Below are positions 52,464 through 61,416 of a stretch of 64,000 nt of DNA, piece after piece. A model generated the notes under the pieces. That model did not search any database, was not told the origin of the DNA, and saw nothing but the letters and a program-made list of their open reading frames with translations. Numbering within the stretch: position 1 is the first letter of the stretch; each line of letters starts with the position of its first letter. This stretch comes from Vicinamibacterales bacterium (GTDB lineage: Bacteria > Acidobacteriota > Vicinamibacteria > Vicinamibacterales > UBA2999), in the NCBI GenBank assembly GCA_041659285.1, contig JBAZYO010000002.1, positions 186,001 to 250,000 on the forward strand, read 5' to 3'. Position numbers and translations under genes: made by a program.

Positions 52464-54567
52464 GCCGCTCGCGCTGCCCTTGGCGACGTTCTTCGTCGCC
52501 CTGTCCGTTCGGCTCGTTCACCTTTGGCAGATCCAACCCTCGCCGTTCTTCGACGTCCTGCTCGGCGACGCCAACGGCTACGACGAGTGGGCACGGCGGC
52601 TCGCGGCCGGTGACTGGCTCGGCACCGAGGTCTTCTACCAGGCGCCGCTCTACCCCTACTTCGTCGGCGCGGTCTACGCGGTCTTCGGCCGCGACCTGCT
52701 GATCCTGCGCCTGTGCCAGGCGCTCATCGGCTCCGCCTCCTGCGCCCTGCTGGGCCTGGCCGGCGCGCGCCTGTTCTCCAGGCCCGTCGGCCTGATCGCC
52801 GGGCTCGCGCTCGCGCTGTATGCCCCCGCCATCTTCTTCGACGGCCTGATCCAGAAGTCCGTGCTCGACATGTTCTTCGTGTGCCTCGGACTCTGGCTGA
52901 TCGCCCGCGTGGCCACCGGCGCCTCGACGCCGGCCTCGTGGATTGGGTTGGGCCTGGCCATGGGAGGGTTGGCGCTCACGCGTGAGAATGCGGCGGTGTT
53001 CATCGCGGTGATTCTGGTCTTCGCGGTCGTGCAGAAGGGTTCAGAACGGTTCAGAACCGTTCGGAACGCGGTCTGGTTCGTGGCCGGCCTCGCTGTGGTG
53101 CTGTTGCCGGTGGCCGCGCGAAACTATGCGGTCGGTGGTGGCTTCTACCTGACGACGTCGCAATTCGGGTCGAACCTCTACATCGGCAACAACCCCGCCG
53201 CTGACGGCACCTATGCCTCGATCCGGTTCGGACGCGGCGCGCCGGAGTTCGAACGCATCGATGCGACCGAAGTCGCGGAGGAGGCCGTCGGCCGGCCGCT
53301 CACGCCGTCCGAAGTGTCCAGCTACTGGACCGGACGCGTCGTCGACTACATCACCTCACAGCCGGGCGACTGGCTGGCCCTCACCGGGCGCAAGGTGATG
53401 CTCCTGCTGAACGCCACCGAGATGCTGGACACCGAGAGCCAGGACAGCTACGCCGAATGGTCGTGGCCGCTCGCGATCGGCGCCTGGCTTGGTCACTTCG
53501 GCGTGCTCGTGCCGCTGGCCGTCACCGGGCTGATGGTCACGTGGCCGCAGCGCCGCCGGCTATGGGTCCTCCATGCCATGGCCATCGCATACGCCGGGAG
53601 CGTGGTGCTGTTCTTCGTGTTCGCGCGCTATCGATATCCGCTGGTCCCGTTCCTGCTGCTCTTCGCCGCCGCGGGCGTGATCGGTGCTCGCGATTATTGG
53701 CGAAGGGCGGCGGCGAGCCGGCGCGCCGCGATGGTGGCCGCGACCGCCGCCGCCGTCGTCGTGTCGTTCTGGCCCATGTTGTCGCCGGCCCTGATGCGCG
53801 CCATTACCGAGAACAATCTCGGCACGGCGTTGCAGCAAGCCGGCCGTCACGACGAGGCGGTGGCCCATCACCAACGCGCGATCGCGATCATGCCCGACTA
53901 CGCGCCCGCGTACAACAACCTTGGTGCGTCGCTGCGGGCGGGCGGGCGGCTGGATGAGGCCATCGCCGCCTACGAGAAGGCCCTGGCCCTCAAGCCCGGC
54001 TTCGCCAGCGCCAGCTACAACCTCGCCAACGCCCTGCTCGAGAAAGGCGAGGCGGGTGCCTCGGCCGACCAGTTCCGCAAGGCGCTGCAGGCGACAGACT
54101 CGGTGGAGGCGCGCAACAACCTGGGGATTGCGCTGGCGGCAAAAGGCGACACCGCCGGAGCGATGGCCGAATTTCGCGCGGCGCTGGCCGTCGACGAGCG
54201 CTCCGTGCACGCGCACCGCAATCTCGGCAACATGCTGATCGACAACGGCGCGCGTGCGGAGGGCATGGCGCACCTGGAGCGGGCGGCCCAGCTGGCGCCC
54301 ACCGAGGCCGATGCCACCTTCGACATCGGAACGGTGCTGCTCCAGGAAGAGAATTTCGGTGGCGCGGCCGAACGCTTCCGCCAGGCACTGGCGGTCAGGC
54401 CCGGGTGGGCCGAGGCCCACAACAACCTGGGCATTGCGCTCGCTTCACAGGGCCGGCTGCGCGAGGCGTTGGACGAATTCGAGCGTGCCCTCGCCGCCCG
54501 CTCCGACTACGCGGAAGCGCGCGCCAACCGCAATCAGGCGCGAGCCGCCCTCGGCCTCAAGCCGTAG
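52417..54567 (+). CDS. Membrane glycosyltransferase (GT-C fold) with C-terminal TPR array
   Basis: The 716-residue protein has about ten hydrophobic segments in its first 460 residues, with an N-terminal LLGDANGYDEWARRLAAGDWLG motif (acidic residue in the first loop, as in dolichyl-phosphate-dependent GT39/PMT-like enzymes) and a FYQAPLYPYFVG motif. From about residue 470 to 700 it has six or more TPR units with the NNLG/A-consensus. It is therefore a fusion of a membrane glycosyltransferase and a TPR domain, probably facing the periplasm. The start GTG 52417 lies within an inverted repeat; a later start at a TTG is possible. Insert KGSERFRTVRNA (around residue 205) is repeat-encoded. Confidence 0.8.
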   Translation: MTPTSPNHQVAKSPDSPLALPLATFFVALSVRLVHLWQIQPSPFFDVLLGDANGYDEWARRLAAGDWLGTEVFYQAPLYPYFVGAVYAVFGRDLLILRLCQALIGSASCALLGLAGARLFSRPVGLIAGLALALYAPAIFFDGLIQKSVLDMFFVCLGLWLIARVATGASTPASWIGLGLAMGGLALTRENAAVFIAVILVFAVVQKGSERFRTVRNAVWFVAGLAVVLLPVAARNYAVGGGFYLTTSQFGSNLYIGNNPAADGTYASIRFGRGAPEFERIDATEVAEEAVGRPLTPSEVSSYWTGRVVDYITSQPGDWLALTGRKVMLLLNATEMLDTESQDSYAEWSWPLAIGAWLGHFGVLVPLAVTGLMVTWPQRRRLWVLHAMAIAYAGSVVLFFVFARYRYPLVPFLLLFAAAGVIGARDYWRRAAASRRAAMVAATAAAVVVSFWPMLSPALMRAITENNLGTALQQAGRHDEAVAHHQRAIAIMPDYAPAYNNLGASLRAGGRLDEAIAAYEKALALKPGFASASYNLANALLEKGEAGASADQFRKALQATDSVEARNNLGIALAAKGDTAGAMAEFRAALAVDERSVHAHRNLGNMLIDNGARAEGMAHLERAAQLAPTEADATFDIGTVLLQEENFGGAAERFRQALAVRPGWAEAHNNLGIALASQGRLREALDEFERALAARSDYAEARANRNQARAALGLKP
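53038..53065. repeat. TTCAGAACGGTTC-type repeat inside the glycosyltransferase
   Basis: ggttcagaacggttcag followed by aaccgttcggaac occurs inside the coding region. Fourteen bases, gttcagaacggttc, are shared with 61401-61414, where the copy is between genes. The insert codes GSERFRTVRN in frame. Confidence 0.7.
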
Positions 54568-54577
54568 CAAGACAAAA

Positions 54578-54602
54578 AGGGGCGGCCGCGATGGCCGCCC
54601 CT
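54578..54602 (-). terminator. Rho-independent terminator of the receptor at 54650
   Basis: AGGGGCGGCC and GGCCGCCCCT form a 10-bp stem around GCGAT. On the minus strand it is followed by TTTTTGTC, the T-run of an intrinsic terminator. It lies 48 bases past the stop of the receptor gene. Confidence 0.88.
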
Positions 54603-54619
54603 CTCCGGTATTCACAACC

Positions 54620-54641
54620 GGGCGGAACTGAAGTTCCGCCC
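54620..54641. repeat. REP-like perfect hairpin
   Basis: GGGCGGAACT and AGTTCCGCCC pair perfectly around GA. It lies between the terminator and the receptor stop. It may be an additional terminator or a dispersed element of the family types in this window. Confidence 0.6.
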
Positions 54642-54649
54642 TCCTGGTA

Positions 54650-57583
54650 TTACCAGCGTGTCACGATCCCCATTCCGTACATCCGCCCCTGCATGATGCT
54701 GTTGGGGGCGAGGTAGCCGCTCCCCGCCAGCACGTTGGTCGTGATGTAGCTGAGGATCGCATCCGAGTTGTTCACGTTGAACACCTCGAACGTCGGCAGC
54801 ACCGTGATGCGGCCGAACTTGAACGTGCGCGACACCTTGAAGTCGAGCTGAATGATGCGTTCCACCGAGGTGGCGCGAATCGGCTCGAGGTTGTAGGTGA
54901 GCGACGGCTGCGCGAAGCTGGCGGTCGGCATGATGACCTGGCCGGCCGGGCAGGGCGATGGGCAGTTGGCCGGGTAGCGGGTCGAGCCGCGCGTCACGGT
55001 CATGACCTTGGAGCTCACCGGGCTGGAGTTGTTCTGGAACGCCACGCTGAAGTTGATCCCGAAGCCAATCTCCCTCGTGCCCGACATCTTGAAGCTCGGG
55101 CGATACGGGATGTCGAGAGCGTACTCATCGCAGAGCGCCTTGCCGTTGAAGGCCGAGGCGGTGGTGGAGGCGTAGTTCGGGTCGTCGGGCGAGGAGCAGT
55201 TCTTGAACCGTTCCCGCTCGATGGCGATGCCGCCGAACACCTGGCCGCCGCCAGGAATCCGCCACTTGCCCTCGAAGTTGATCGACTCGTAGCTGTTCTT
55301 GCGCTCCGGATCGTAGGTATCGAGGTTGCGCGTCGGCTTGGTCGAAGTCCGCGCGTAGACCTCGAACGGCGCTCCCGTTACTGGGTTGTAGAAAGTAAAC
55401 GGGACGTAGTCGGCCGCCGTGTACGACTGGTTGACGGTGCTGGTCAGGTTGCGGAAGTCGCCCCTCCAGTAGGATCCGCTGAGCGACACGCCACCGAACA
55501 GTTCGTGCTGAATCTCGACGCCCTGCTCGAGGTTCCACGTGCGCGGATACTCGCCGTACTCGTTGAGCGCCGCGATGCCGTAGTTGGCCGCCAGGCCCGT
55601 GAACGAGATCTCGCACGTCGCGCTCGGGTACCCTTCGCAGCGCAACGCACCGTCCGCCTGGCCGTTGCCGTTGACGTCGCGCCAGGGGAGTGACTGGGTC
55701 TGGTTGAGCAGCGGGTTGTAGTTCGCGGCGATGCCCGTGGTTCTGGACAGGTTGTAGCGATTGATCGAGTACTTGACCGCCGTGCGGCCGGTGCCCGTCA
55801 GGTCGTAGACGAGGGACAAGCGAGGGGCAAAATCATTCCACGCCGGCACGTCCTTGATCTCGTCGAAGGACCGTTCGGGAACGAAGCGGCCGGCCGGCGA
55901 CTTGCCGGCGAGCACCTTGGCGTTGAGGGTTTCCCAGCGCAGGCCGACGTTGGCCGTGAGGCGGTTCAGCCGCCATGAATCCTGGATGAAGATGCCCAGA
56001 TCCTGGTTCAGGCGCTCACCGTACGACAGCGGCGTGTTGCGAACGAGCACCGAGTCCGGCACGCTCCAGCGGACGCCGGTAGTGCCGCTCCGATACTGAA
56101 GAATCAGGTCGGCGTTGGCGTCGCGCGTGTGCTTGAAGGTACCCTGGCGGTTGTTGGCGCCCACTTTGATGGTGTGATCGCCCTTGACGTAGGTCGCCGC
56201 CGCGTTCCAGTAGAACGCAATCGGGCTCTCCGTGGTGTTGGTCGGGCCGGCCTGCGTGTAGCCGCCGAGGTCGAGTTCGTTCTTCGCCGCGTTGGCAAAC
56301 CACTCGGCCGAGCCGCGCGGCTTCTCGATGCCCTCGCGGTATTCGTTGGTGTAGTACTCGGTGTTGTTGGAGTAGCCGCCTTCGAGGAACAGCGAGCTGG
56401 AGATCGGCGAGGTCCACTTGATCGCGGTCGTGTGATACGCCGGCGAGTTCCACACCGTCGCCGCCGTTTCCGGATCGTAGTTGGCCTGCATGTCGTGGCC
56501 GCGATACTTGTCGATTTCGTCGAAGTAGCCCGAGATCTTGTTGCGGGGGCTGACCTGCCAGGTCAGGCGCGCCATGCCGTTCCTGATGAACTGGTCGTCG
56601 ATGCCCTGGCTGCCATCGTCCAGGTAAGTATTGGCGATGAAGTTGTTCACCGAGAAGTAGCGCGCTGAGGTGAAAAACCACAGCTTGTCTTTCTTGATTG
56701 GTCCGCCAACCGACGCCGTGTAATCGACAATGCGGTCGATGGCGTTGCCGTTGGTGAGGCCCTTGGCCAGGTGACGGTCGGTGAGGTTGCTGGACTGCCA
56801 GCTGCCCGGCCGGTTGACCGCCTTGAAGTCGCCGCTGAAGCGGTTGCCGCCTTCGCGCGGAATCATGTTCAAGCGCACACCGCCCGACGAGGTCTCGGCG
56901 CCGATGGCGCTCGTCTGGTAGCTCACCTCGGAGTTCATGGCGTCGTTGTAGTAGCTCTGGATCGCGCCGTCGCCCTGCAGACCGTTGGTCATCTGGCCGT
57001 CCACCAGCACGGTGGTGTTGGCGGTGGTCATGCCGTGGGTGGACATGTAGGTCTGCTGCATCGCGCGCGCACCGCCGGTATCGGGCAGGCTGAGGTTGAC
57101 GCCGACGACGAGCTGGGCCATGCCCTGAATGCTGCGGCCGGTCGGAATGGCGTCGATGGCCTCGCGGTTGAGCACCGACGTCTTCGCCGCGGTCGTCACG
57201 TCAACCACTGGGGACGAGCCGGTGACCGTGATGGTCTCTTCGAGCGAGCCGACCGCAAGTTCGGCGTTGATCGTCGCCGTGAACTCGGCCGGCAGCTGCA
57301 AGCCATCGCGCTTGAAGGTCTTGAACCCGGTCAACGTGAACGACACGCTGTAGGTGCCAGGCCGCAGATCGGCGATGCGGTAATTGCCGTTCTCGTCGCT
57401 GACCGCTGACTTGACCTTCTCGATCAGGACGTCGCTCGACGCCTCAATGGTCACGCCCGGCATCGTCGCGCCGGTGGTGTCCTTGACCACTCCCGTAATC
57501 GCGCTCTGGGCGTATGCGGCGGTTGACAGGAGCATCGCTCCCGCAAACGCACACAACGTCCTCGCAAACATTCTTCGCGCCAT
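54650..57583 (-). CDS. TonB-dependent receptor, paralogue B of a tandem pair
   Basis: The 977-residue protein from ATG 57583 (GGAGGGG seven bases upstream) starts with a signal peptide and the regulatory-like segment SAITGVVKDTTGATMPGV. A plug follows (ETITVTGSSPVVDVTTAAKTS, then the DGQMTNGLQGDGAIQS region) and a long Oar-like barrel ending GMGIVTRW. A short cysteine motif, CPSPCPAGQ, lies in the distal part (residues about 880-895). The next gene upstream is a close paralogue, separated by 98 bases with a hairpin. The substrate is unknown. Confidence 0.9.
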   Translation of the reverse strand: MARRMFARTLCAFAGAMLLSTAAYAQSAITGVVKDTTGATMPGVTIEASSDVLIEKVKSAVSDENGNYRIADLRPGTYSVSFTLTGFKTFKRDGLQLPAEFTATINAELAVGSLEETITVTGSSPVVDVTTAAKTSVLNREAIDAIPTGRSIQGMAQLVVGVNLSLPDTGGARAMQQTYMSTHGMTTANTTVLVDGQMTNGLQGDGAIQSYYNDAMNSEVSYQTSAIGAETSSGGVRLNMIPREGGNRFSGDFKAVNRPGSWQSSNLTDRHLAKGLTNGNAIDRIVDYTASVGGPIKKDKLWFFTSARYFSVNNFIANTYLDDGSQGIDDQFIRNGMARLTWQVSPRNKISGYFDEIDKYRGHDMQANYDPETAATVWNSPAYHTTAIKWTSPISSSLFLEGGYSNNTEYYTNEYREGIEKPRGSAEWFANAAKNELDLGGYTQAGPTNTTESPIAFYWNAAATYVKGDHTIKVGANNRQGTFKHTRDANADLILQYRSGTTGVRWSVPDSVLVRNTPLSYGERLNQDLGIFIQDSWRLNRLTANVGLRWETLNAKVLAGKSPAGRFVPERSFDEIKDVPAWNDFAPRLSLVYDLTGTGRTAVKYSINRYNLSRTTGIAANYNPLLNQTQSLPWRDVNGNGQADGALRCEGYPSATCEISFTGLAANYGIAALNEYGEYPRTWNLEQGVEIQHELFGGVSLSGSYWRGDFRNLTSTVNQSYTAADYVPFTFYNPVTGAPFEVYARTSTKPTRNLDTYDPERKNSYESINFEGKWRIPGGGQVFGGIAIERERFKNCSSPDDPNYASTTASAFNGKALCDEYALDIPYRPSFKMSGTREIGFGINFSVAFQNNSSPVSSKVMTVTRGSTRYPANCPSPCPAGQVIMPTASFAQPSLTYNLEPIRATSVERIIQLDFKVSRTFKFGRITVLPTFEVFNVNNSDAILSYITTNVLAGSGYLAPNSIMQGRMYGMGIVTRW

Positions 57584-57613
57584 TCTGTTTCCCCTCCACT
57601 GATAACAAGACTC

Positions 57614-57641
57614 GGACGCGGGCCAGGATGGCCCCGCGTCC
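57614..57641 (-). terminator. Hairpin between the tandem receptor genes
   Basis: GGACGCGGG and CCCGCGTCC form a stem around the GCCAGGATGGC region. It lies downstream of the first receptor stop (57682) and upstream of the second receptor's ribosome site. The following minus-strand bases have only a short T-rich stretch, so it may attenuate rather than end transcription. Confidence 0.6.
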
Positions 57642-57681
57642 GGTCGAAACAATCAAACCGACTGACATTGAATTGCGACGA

Positions 57682-60666
57682 TCACCACTTCAATTGCACC
57701 GCCAGGCGAATCATCCGGGCCTGCAGAACGCTGGCCGGCTGCTTATATGCAGCCGTGGCGAAGTTGGTGGAGCGGTAGGCCTGCTCCATGTTGCCGTTGA
57801 GCACATTGAAAATGTCGGCCTGCCCCTGCAGGCGGGTGCCGCCGACCTGGAACCATTTCGCAAAACTCAGATCGAGCTGGTTCACGCGCGGCAGGAATTC
57901 GGTGCCTGGTGCGACCAATGGCACGGTCAACGAGGCCGAGGTCAGCGTCGGCGCCACCAGTTGGCCGGCCGGACACGGCGCCGGACAATTGGCCGGATAC
58001 CGCGTCGTCCGGGTAATCAGGAAATTCGTCCCAACCGGGCTGCCCGTATCGCCGTAGCCGGGACCGCTGATCTTGTTGCCAGCCGTGGTGGTGAGGCCAA
58101 TCGGCCGGCCCGCCATGCTCTGGAACGCCATGCTCACCGAAATGCCCCACACCAGCGGATAGGTGCCCGCCATCTTGAGCGTCGGCCGGTACGGGATGTC
58201 GTTGGTCGCGTCATCGCAGTACAACAGCATGTTGGGGTCGTCCGGCTCGTCGCAGATGTTGCGCAGGTTGCGCTCGCTGACCAGCCCGCCGAACAGCGAC
58301 CCACCGCGAGGCAGCCGCGCCTGCACCGTCAGGTCGTAGCCGGTGTAAACGTGCGTGCGCTCCGACCCGGCGTTGGTGTCGAAGTTGTCGACGCGGCTCA
58401 CCGCTGCCGGCGACACGTCGTAGATCGTGAGGGCCTTCCCGTCCATGGGATTGAAGATGTTGAACGGGATGTAATCGCTCATCGTCCGGAGCAGGTTGTC
58501 CGTCACCCGGAGCCGATGGAAGGTCCGGCGGTACCAGTTCGCGCTGACCGACACCCGGGGCAGCAGCTCGTGCTGGATGCCGGCCGTGGTCTCAATGTTG
58601 TAGACGCGCTTGAAGTCGGGATCGACGCGGTTGAGCTGCGCGCGGCCGAACGACGCCGGCATCTGCGCGAGGTTGATCTCGCAGCCGGCCGTCAAGTAGG
58701 TGCAGCCGAGCTCGCCCTGGGCGATGTCGTCCCGGTTGAGGTCGGTCCAGCTGAGCGAGGCACTCGAGAGCGCCAGGGGATTGTAGCGATTGGCGAAGAA
58801 GGTGGTGCGGGACTCGTTGTAGCGGTTCACGCCGAACTTGAGCGCCGTCTTGGCGTTCCCGAACAGGTCGTAGACCAGGCCGAAGCGCGGCGACAGGTCC
58901 TTCCACACCGGCATCGGAATCGGGTCGAAGTTGCGCTCGCCAATGAAGCGGCCCGCACCCGATGACTGCTTCGACACTTCCGACTTCAGCAGCTCCCAGC
59001 GCAGGCCGGCGTTCACCGTCAGGCGATTCACCGTCCAGGTATCTTGCGCGTAGATGCCGAGGTCCCCGAGCAGCGCGTCCTTGTAGCGCAGCGGCGTGTT
59101 GTAAATGGTCACCGAACTCGGCACGCCGCTCAGGTAGACCTGTTGCATGTCGCCGTTGGTCTCGCGGGTGTTGATGTATTCACCCCAGTTGTACTGGAAA
59201 CCGATCTTGGCGCTGTGCCCGCCGGTGACATACGCCATCGAGGCCTGGGTGTTGAAGCGAACCGGATACCGGCCGCCCCAGTTCGCCAGCCCGCTCCGCA
59301 GCGTCGCCAGCGTCGCATCGCGCCGGCTCGCGCCCGCATACCAGTCGGCGGTGCCCCGGTCCTTGTTGATGCCGTCCTGATTGGTGATGACGTACTCTTC
59401 GTAGTTGAACGAATAGCCGGCGTCGAACAGCAGTTTGTTGCTGATCGCGCTCGTCCACTTCAACACCGCGTCGTTATACCGGGGCGAGGTCCAGATCTGT
59501 GACGCCGTCAGGGGATCGTCGCCGGCGTTCATGCCGTGGCCGCGGAACTTGTCGATTTCCTCGTAATACAGCGACAACTTGTTGCGCGCGCTCACCTGCC
59601 AGGTCATCCGCAACGTCACGCTGTTCAGGTTCTGGTCATCGATGCCCTGATCGCAGGCCACGCGCCCGGCCTGGCAATCCGCCTGAGTGGCCCCGGACGG
59701 AACGTAGAACGTGTCGGCGATCGGCGCATCGACTCCGCTGAGGCGACCGGCGGCGAAGAACCACGCCTTGTCACGCTTGATCGGGCCGCCGAAGCCGCCG
59801 CTGAATTCGTAGATCTTCTTGATCTTGTCAGCCGCCCGCAAGCCCCGCGTCCGAAGCGCGTCGGTCATGTTGTCGGACTGCCATTTGCCATCGTTCCAGG
59901 CACCGAAGAAGGTACCGTTGTAGCGGTTGCCGCCGTCCTTCATCACCACGTTCACGCGCACACCGCCGGGCGAGACATCGGCGCCGGCACCGGCCGTCGT
60001 GTAGCTCATTTCCTGGATCATCTGGTTGTTGATGTACTGCTGCACCGCGCCATCGCCGTCCAGGCCATTGATCATCAACCCATCGATCTGGACGATGTTG
60101 TTGGCCGAGGTGAGGCCGCGTGTCGACATGTAGGTCTGCTGCATCGCCCGCGAGCCGCCCACGTCCGGCTGGTTCAGGGCGACCCCGGTCACCAGCTGCG
60201 ACATCGCGAAGATCGTACGGCCGCTCGGCACCGCGTCGAGCACCTCGCGCGACAGCACCTGCACGCGGGACGTGCTCGAGACGTCCACGATCGGCGACTC
60301 GCCCGTCACCGTGATCGTTTCTTCGAGCGCGCCGACCTTGAGCTCGGCATTGAGGGTGGCCGTGAAGTCCGACGACAGCTCGAGGCCGTCCCGTTTGTAG
60401 GTGCTGAAGCCGGGCAGCGTGAAGGTCACACTGTAGGTGCCAGGCCGCAGGTCGGTGAAGCGGTAGCTGCCGTTGCCGTCACTGGTGACGGACCTGACGC
60501 GCTCGATGAGAACCGGACTCGCGGCTTCGACCGTGACCCCCGGCATCGCCGCCCCCTGGGCGTCGCGGACCGTGCCGGTAATCGCGCTCTGGGCATATGC
60601 GGCGGTTGACAAGACTGATGCCCCGGCCATCGCCAACACTATCCGCACTAAATTCCTCTGCGTCAT
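57682..60666 (-). CDS. TonB-dependent receptor, paralogue A of a tandem pair
   Basis: The 994-residue protein from ATG 60666 (GGAGGGG five bases upstream) shares with its neighbour the signal-peptide end STAAYAQSAITG, the regulatory-like domain (GTVRDAQGAAMPGVTVEA), the plug (ETITVTGESPIVDVSSTSR) and the distal motif CPAPCPAGQ. The barrel is longer, with a GDPLTASQIWTSP region. It ends VQLKW with a C-terminal aromatic. It is followed 98 bases later by paralogue B, so both could be made together and cooperate or bind different forms of a substrate. Confidence 0.9.
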   Translation of the reverse strand: MTQRNLVRIVLAMAGASVLSTAAYAQSAITGTVRDAQGAAMPGVTVEAASPVLIERVRSVTSDGNGSYRFTDLRPGTYSVTFTLPGFSTYKRDGLELSSDFTATLNAELKVGALEETITVTGESPIVDVSSTSRVQVLSREVLDAVPSGRTIFAMSQLVTGVALNQPDVGGSRAMQQTYMSTRGLTSANNIVQIDGLMINGLDGDGAVQQYINNQMIQEMSYTTAGAGADVSPGGVRVNVVMKDGGNRYNGTFFGAWNDGKWQSDNMTDALRTRGLRAADKIKKIYEFSGGFGGPIKRDKAWFFAAGRLSGVDAPIADTFYVPSGATQADCQAGRVACDQGIDDQNLNSVTLRMTWQVSARNKLSLYYEEIDKFRGHGMNAGDDPLTASQIWTSPRYNDAVLKWTSAISNKLLFDAGYSFNYEEYVITNQDGINKDRGTADWYAGASRRDATLATLRSGLANWGGRYPVRFNTQASMAYVTGGHSAKIGFQYNWGEYINTRETNGDMQQVYLSGVPSSVTIYNTPLRYKDALLGDLGIYAQDTWTVNRLTVNAGLRWELLKSEVSKQSSGAGRFIGERNFDPIPMPVWKDLSPRFGLVYDLFGNAKTALKFGVNRYNESRTTFFANRYNPLALSSASLSWTDLNRDDIAQGELGCTYLTAGCEINLAQMPASFGRAQLNRVDPDFKRVYNIETTAGIQHELLPRVSVSANWYRRTFHRLRVTDNLLRTMSDYIPFNIFNPMDGKALTIYDVSPAAVSRVDNFDTNAGSERTHVYTGYDLTVQARLPRGGSLFGGLVSERNLRNICDEPDDPNMLLYCDDATNDIPYRPTLKMAGTYPLVWGISVSMAFQSMAGRPIGLTTTAGNKISGPGYGDTGSPVGTNFLITRTTRYPANCPAPCPAGQLVAPTLTSASLTVPLVAPGTEFLPRVNQLDLSFAKWFQVGGTRLQGQADIFNVLNGNMEQAYRSTNFATAAYKQPASVLQARMIRLAVQLKW

Positions 60667-60958
60667 GCGTTCCCCTCCAGCGGCAACCTTCGAAACACCG
60701 GTCCGATGTCCGCGGACAACGCCGGCCCTACGAGCCCCCGAGTCGAGACAAGAAGTACACGCCGGTGGCGTCACCGGCGACATGCAATCGCGGTATGAAC
60801 CCGAATAGCGGCGCGAATGGGAGGCTAGACCCGCAGCGCAAAAGAGTCAACGACAAACTGAGACATGGGCCGCCAAGTTGTTGGATCCATGGACGTTCTG
60901 TTTCACTCATGAGTGACCGAAGCGAAACAGATGGCACCGGGATTGGTAAGATAACCGG
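60667..60958. other. Divergent intergenic region with a palindrome
   Basis: The 292 bases between the receptor and the FKBP gene contain a perfect 12-bp palindrome CACTCATGAGTG (60904-60915) inside an outer pair CTGTTTC/GAAACAG (60898-60904 and 60924-60930). On the minus strand TTGACT-17-TAGCCT (about 60853-60825) is a weak promoter candidate for the receptor. No reading frame with a family is seen. Confidence 0.6.
60898..60930. promoter_or_regulatory. Inverted repeat, possible operator before the FKBP gene
   Basis: The arms CTGTTTC and GAAACAG flank an inner palindrome CACTCATGAGTG and about nine more bases. It lies 29 bases upstream of the FKBP start, in a position fit for a dimeric regulator or an RNA hairpin. 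Confidence 0.45.
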
Positions 60959-61396
60959 ATGAGATTTTCCGGACTCGTGTTGTGCTTGGCCCTGGCGATC
61001 GCGGTGGCCGGCTGCGGCGGCGGCGCCGACACCCCCACCACGCCGACCGCCCCGAGCGCCAACGTGCCGTTTTCCACGGTTGACGTGAGGGTCGGCACCG
61101 GCGCCGAGGCCAATACCGGGCGTTCGGTGAACGTCAACTACGCCCTGTATCACTACAGCGCGTCGGCAGCCGACAACAAAGGCGGCGGTCTCCAAACCGG
61201 AAACTTCAGCTTCACCGTCGGCTCGGGGCAAACAATTACCGGATTCAGCCAGGCCACTATTGGTATGCGGGTCGGCGGCCTCCGGCGCGCCATCATTCCG
61301 CCCAACCTGGGTTACGGCAGCAACCCACCCGCGAACAGCGGGATCGCGGCAAACGAAACCTTGGTCTTCGAGATCGAGTTGCTGGCGGTCCAGTAG
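60959..61396 (+). CDS. FKBP-type peptidyl-prolyl isomerase lipoprotein
   Basis: This 145-residue protein has a lipoprotein signal (AVAGC, C19) and a Thr/Pro linker. The FKBP domain shows VDVRVGTGAEANTGRSVNVNYALY at its start, GLQTGNFSFTVGSGQTITGFSQATIGMRVGG in the middle, and the active-site region RAIIPPNLGYGSNP, with LVFEIELL as the last strand. It should help periplasmic protein folding. It converges with the RND-TolC gene over a palindrome 61398-61412. Confidence 0.92.
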   Translation: MRFSGLVLCLALAIAVAGCGGGADTPTTPTAPSANVPFSTVDVRVGTGAEANTGRSVNVNYALYHYSASAADNKGGGLQTGNFSFTVGSGQTITGFSQATIGMRVGGLRRAIIPPNLGYGSNPPANSGIAANETLVFEIELLAVQ

Positions 61397-61397
61397 G

Positions 61398-61412
61398 ACC
61401 GTTCAGAACGGT
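61398..61412. terminator. Perfect palindrome between converging genes
   Basis: ACCGTTC and GAACGGT form a 7-bp perfect stem around a single A. It is placed between the FKBP stop and the RND-TolC stop, and the flank matches the in-gene repeat at 53038-53065. Confidence 0.5.
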
Positions 61413-61416
61413 TCTG

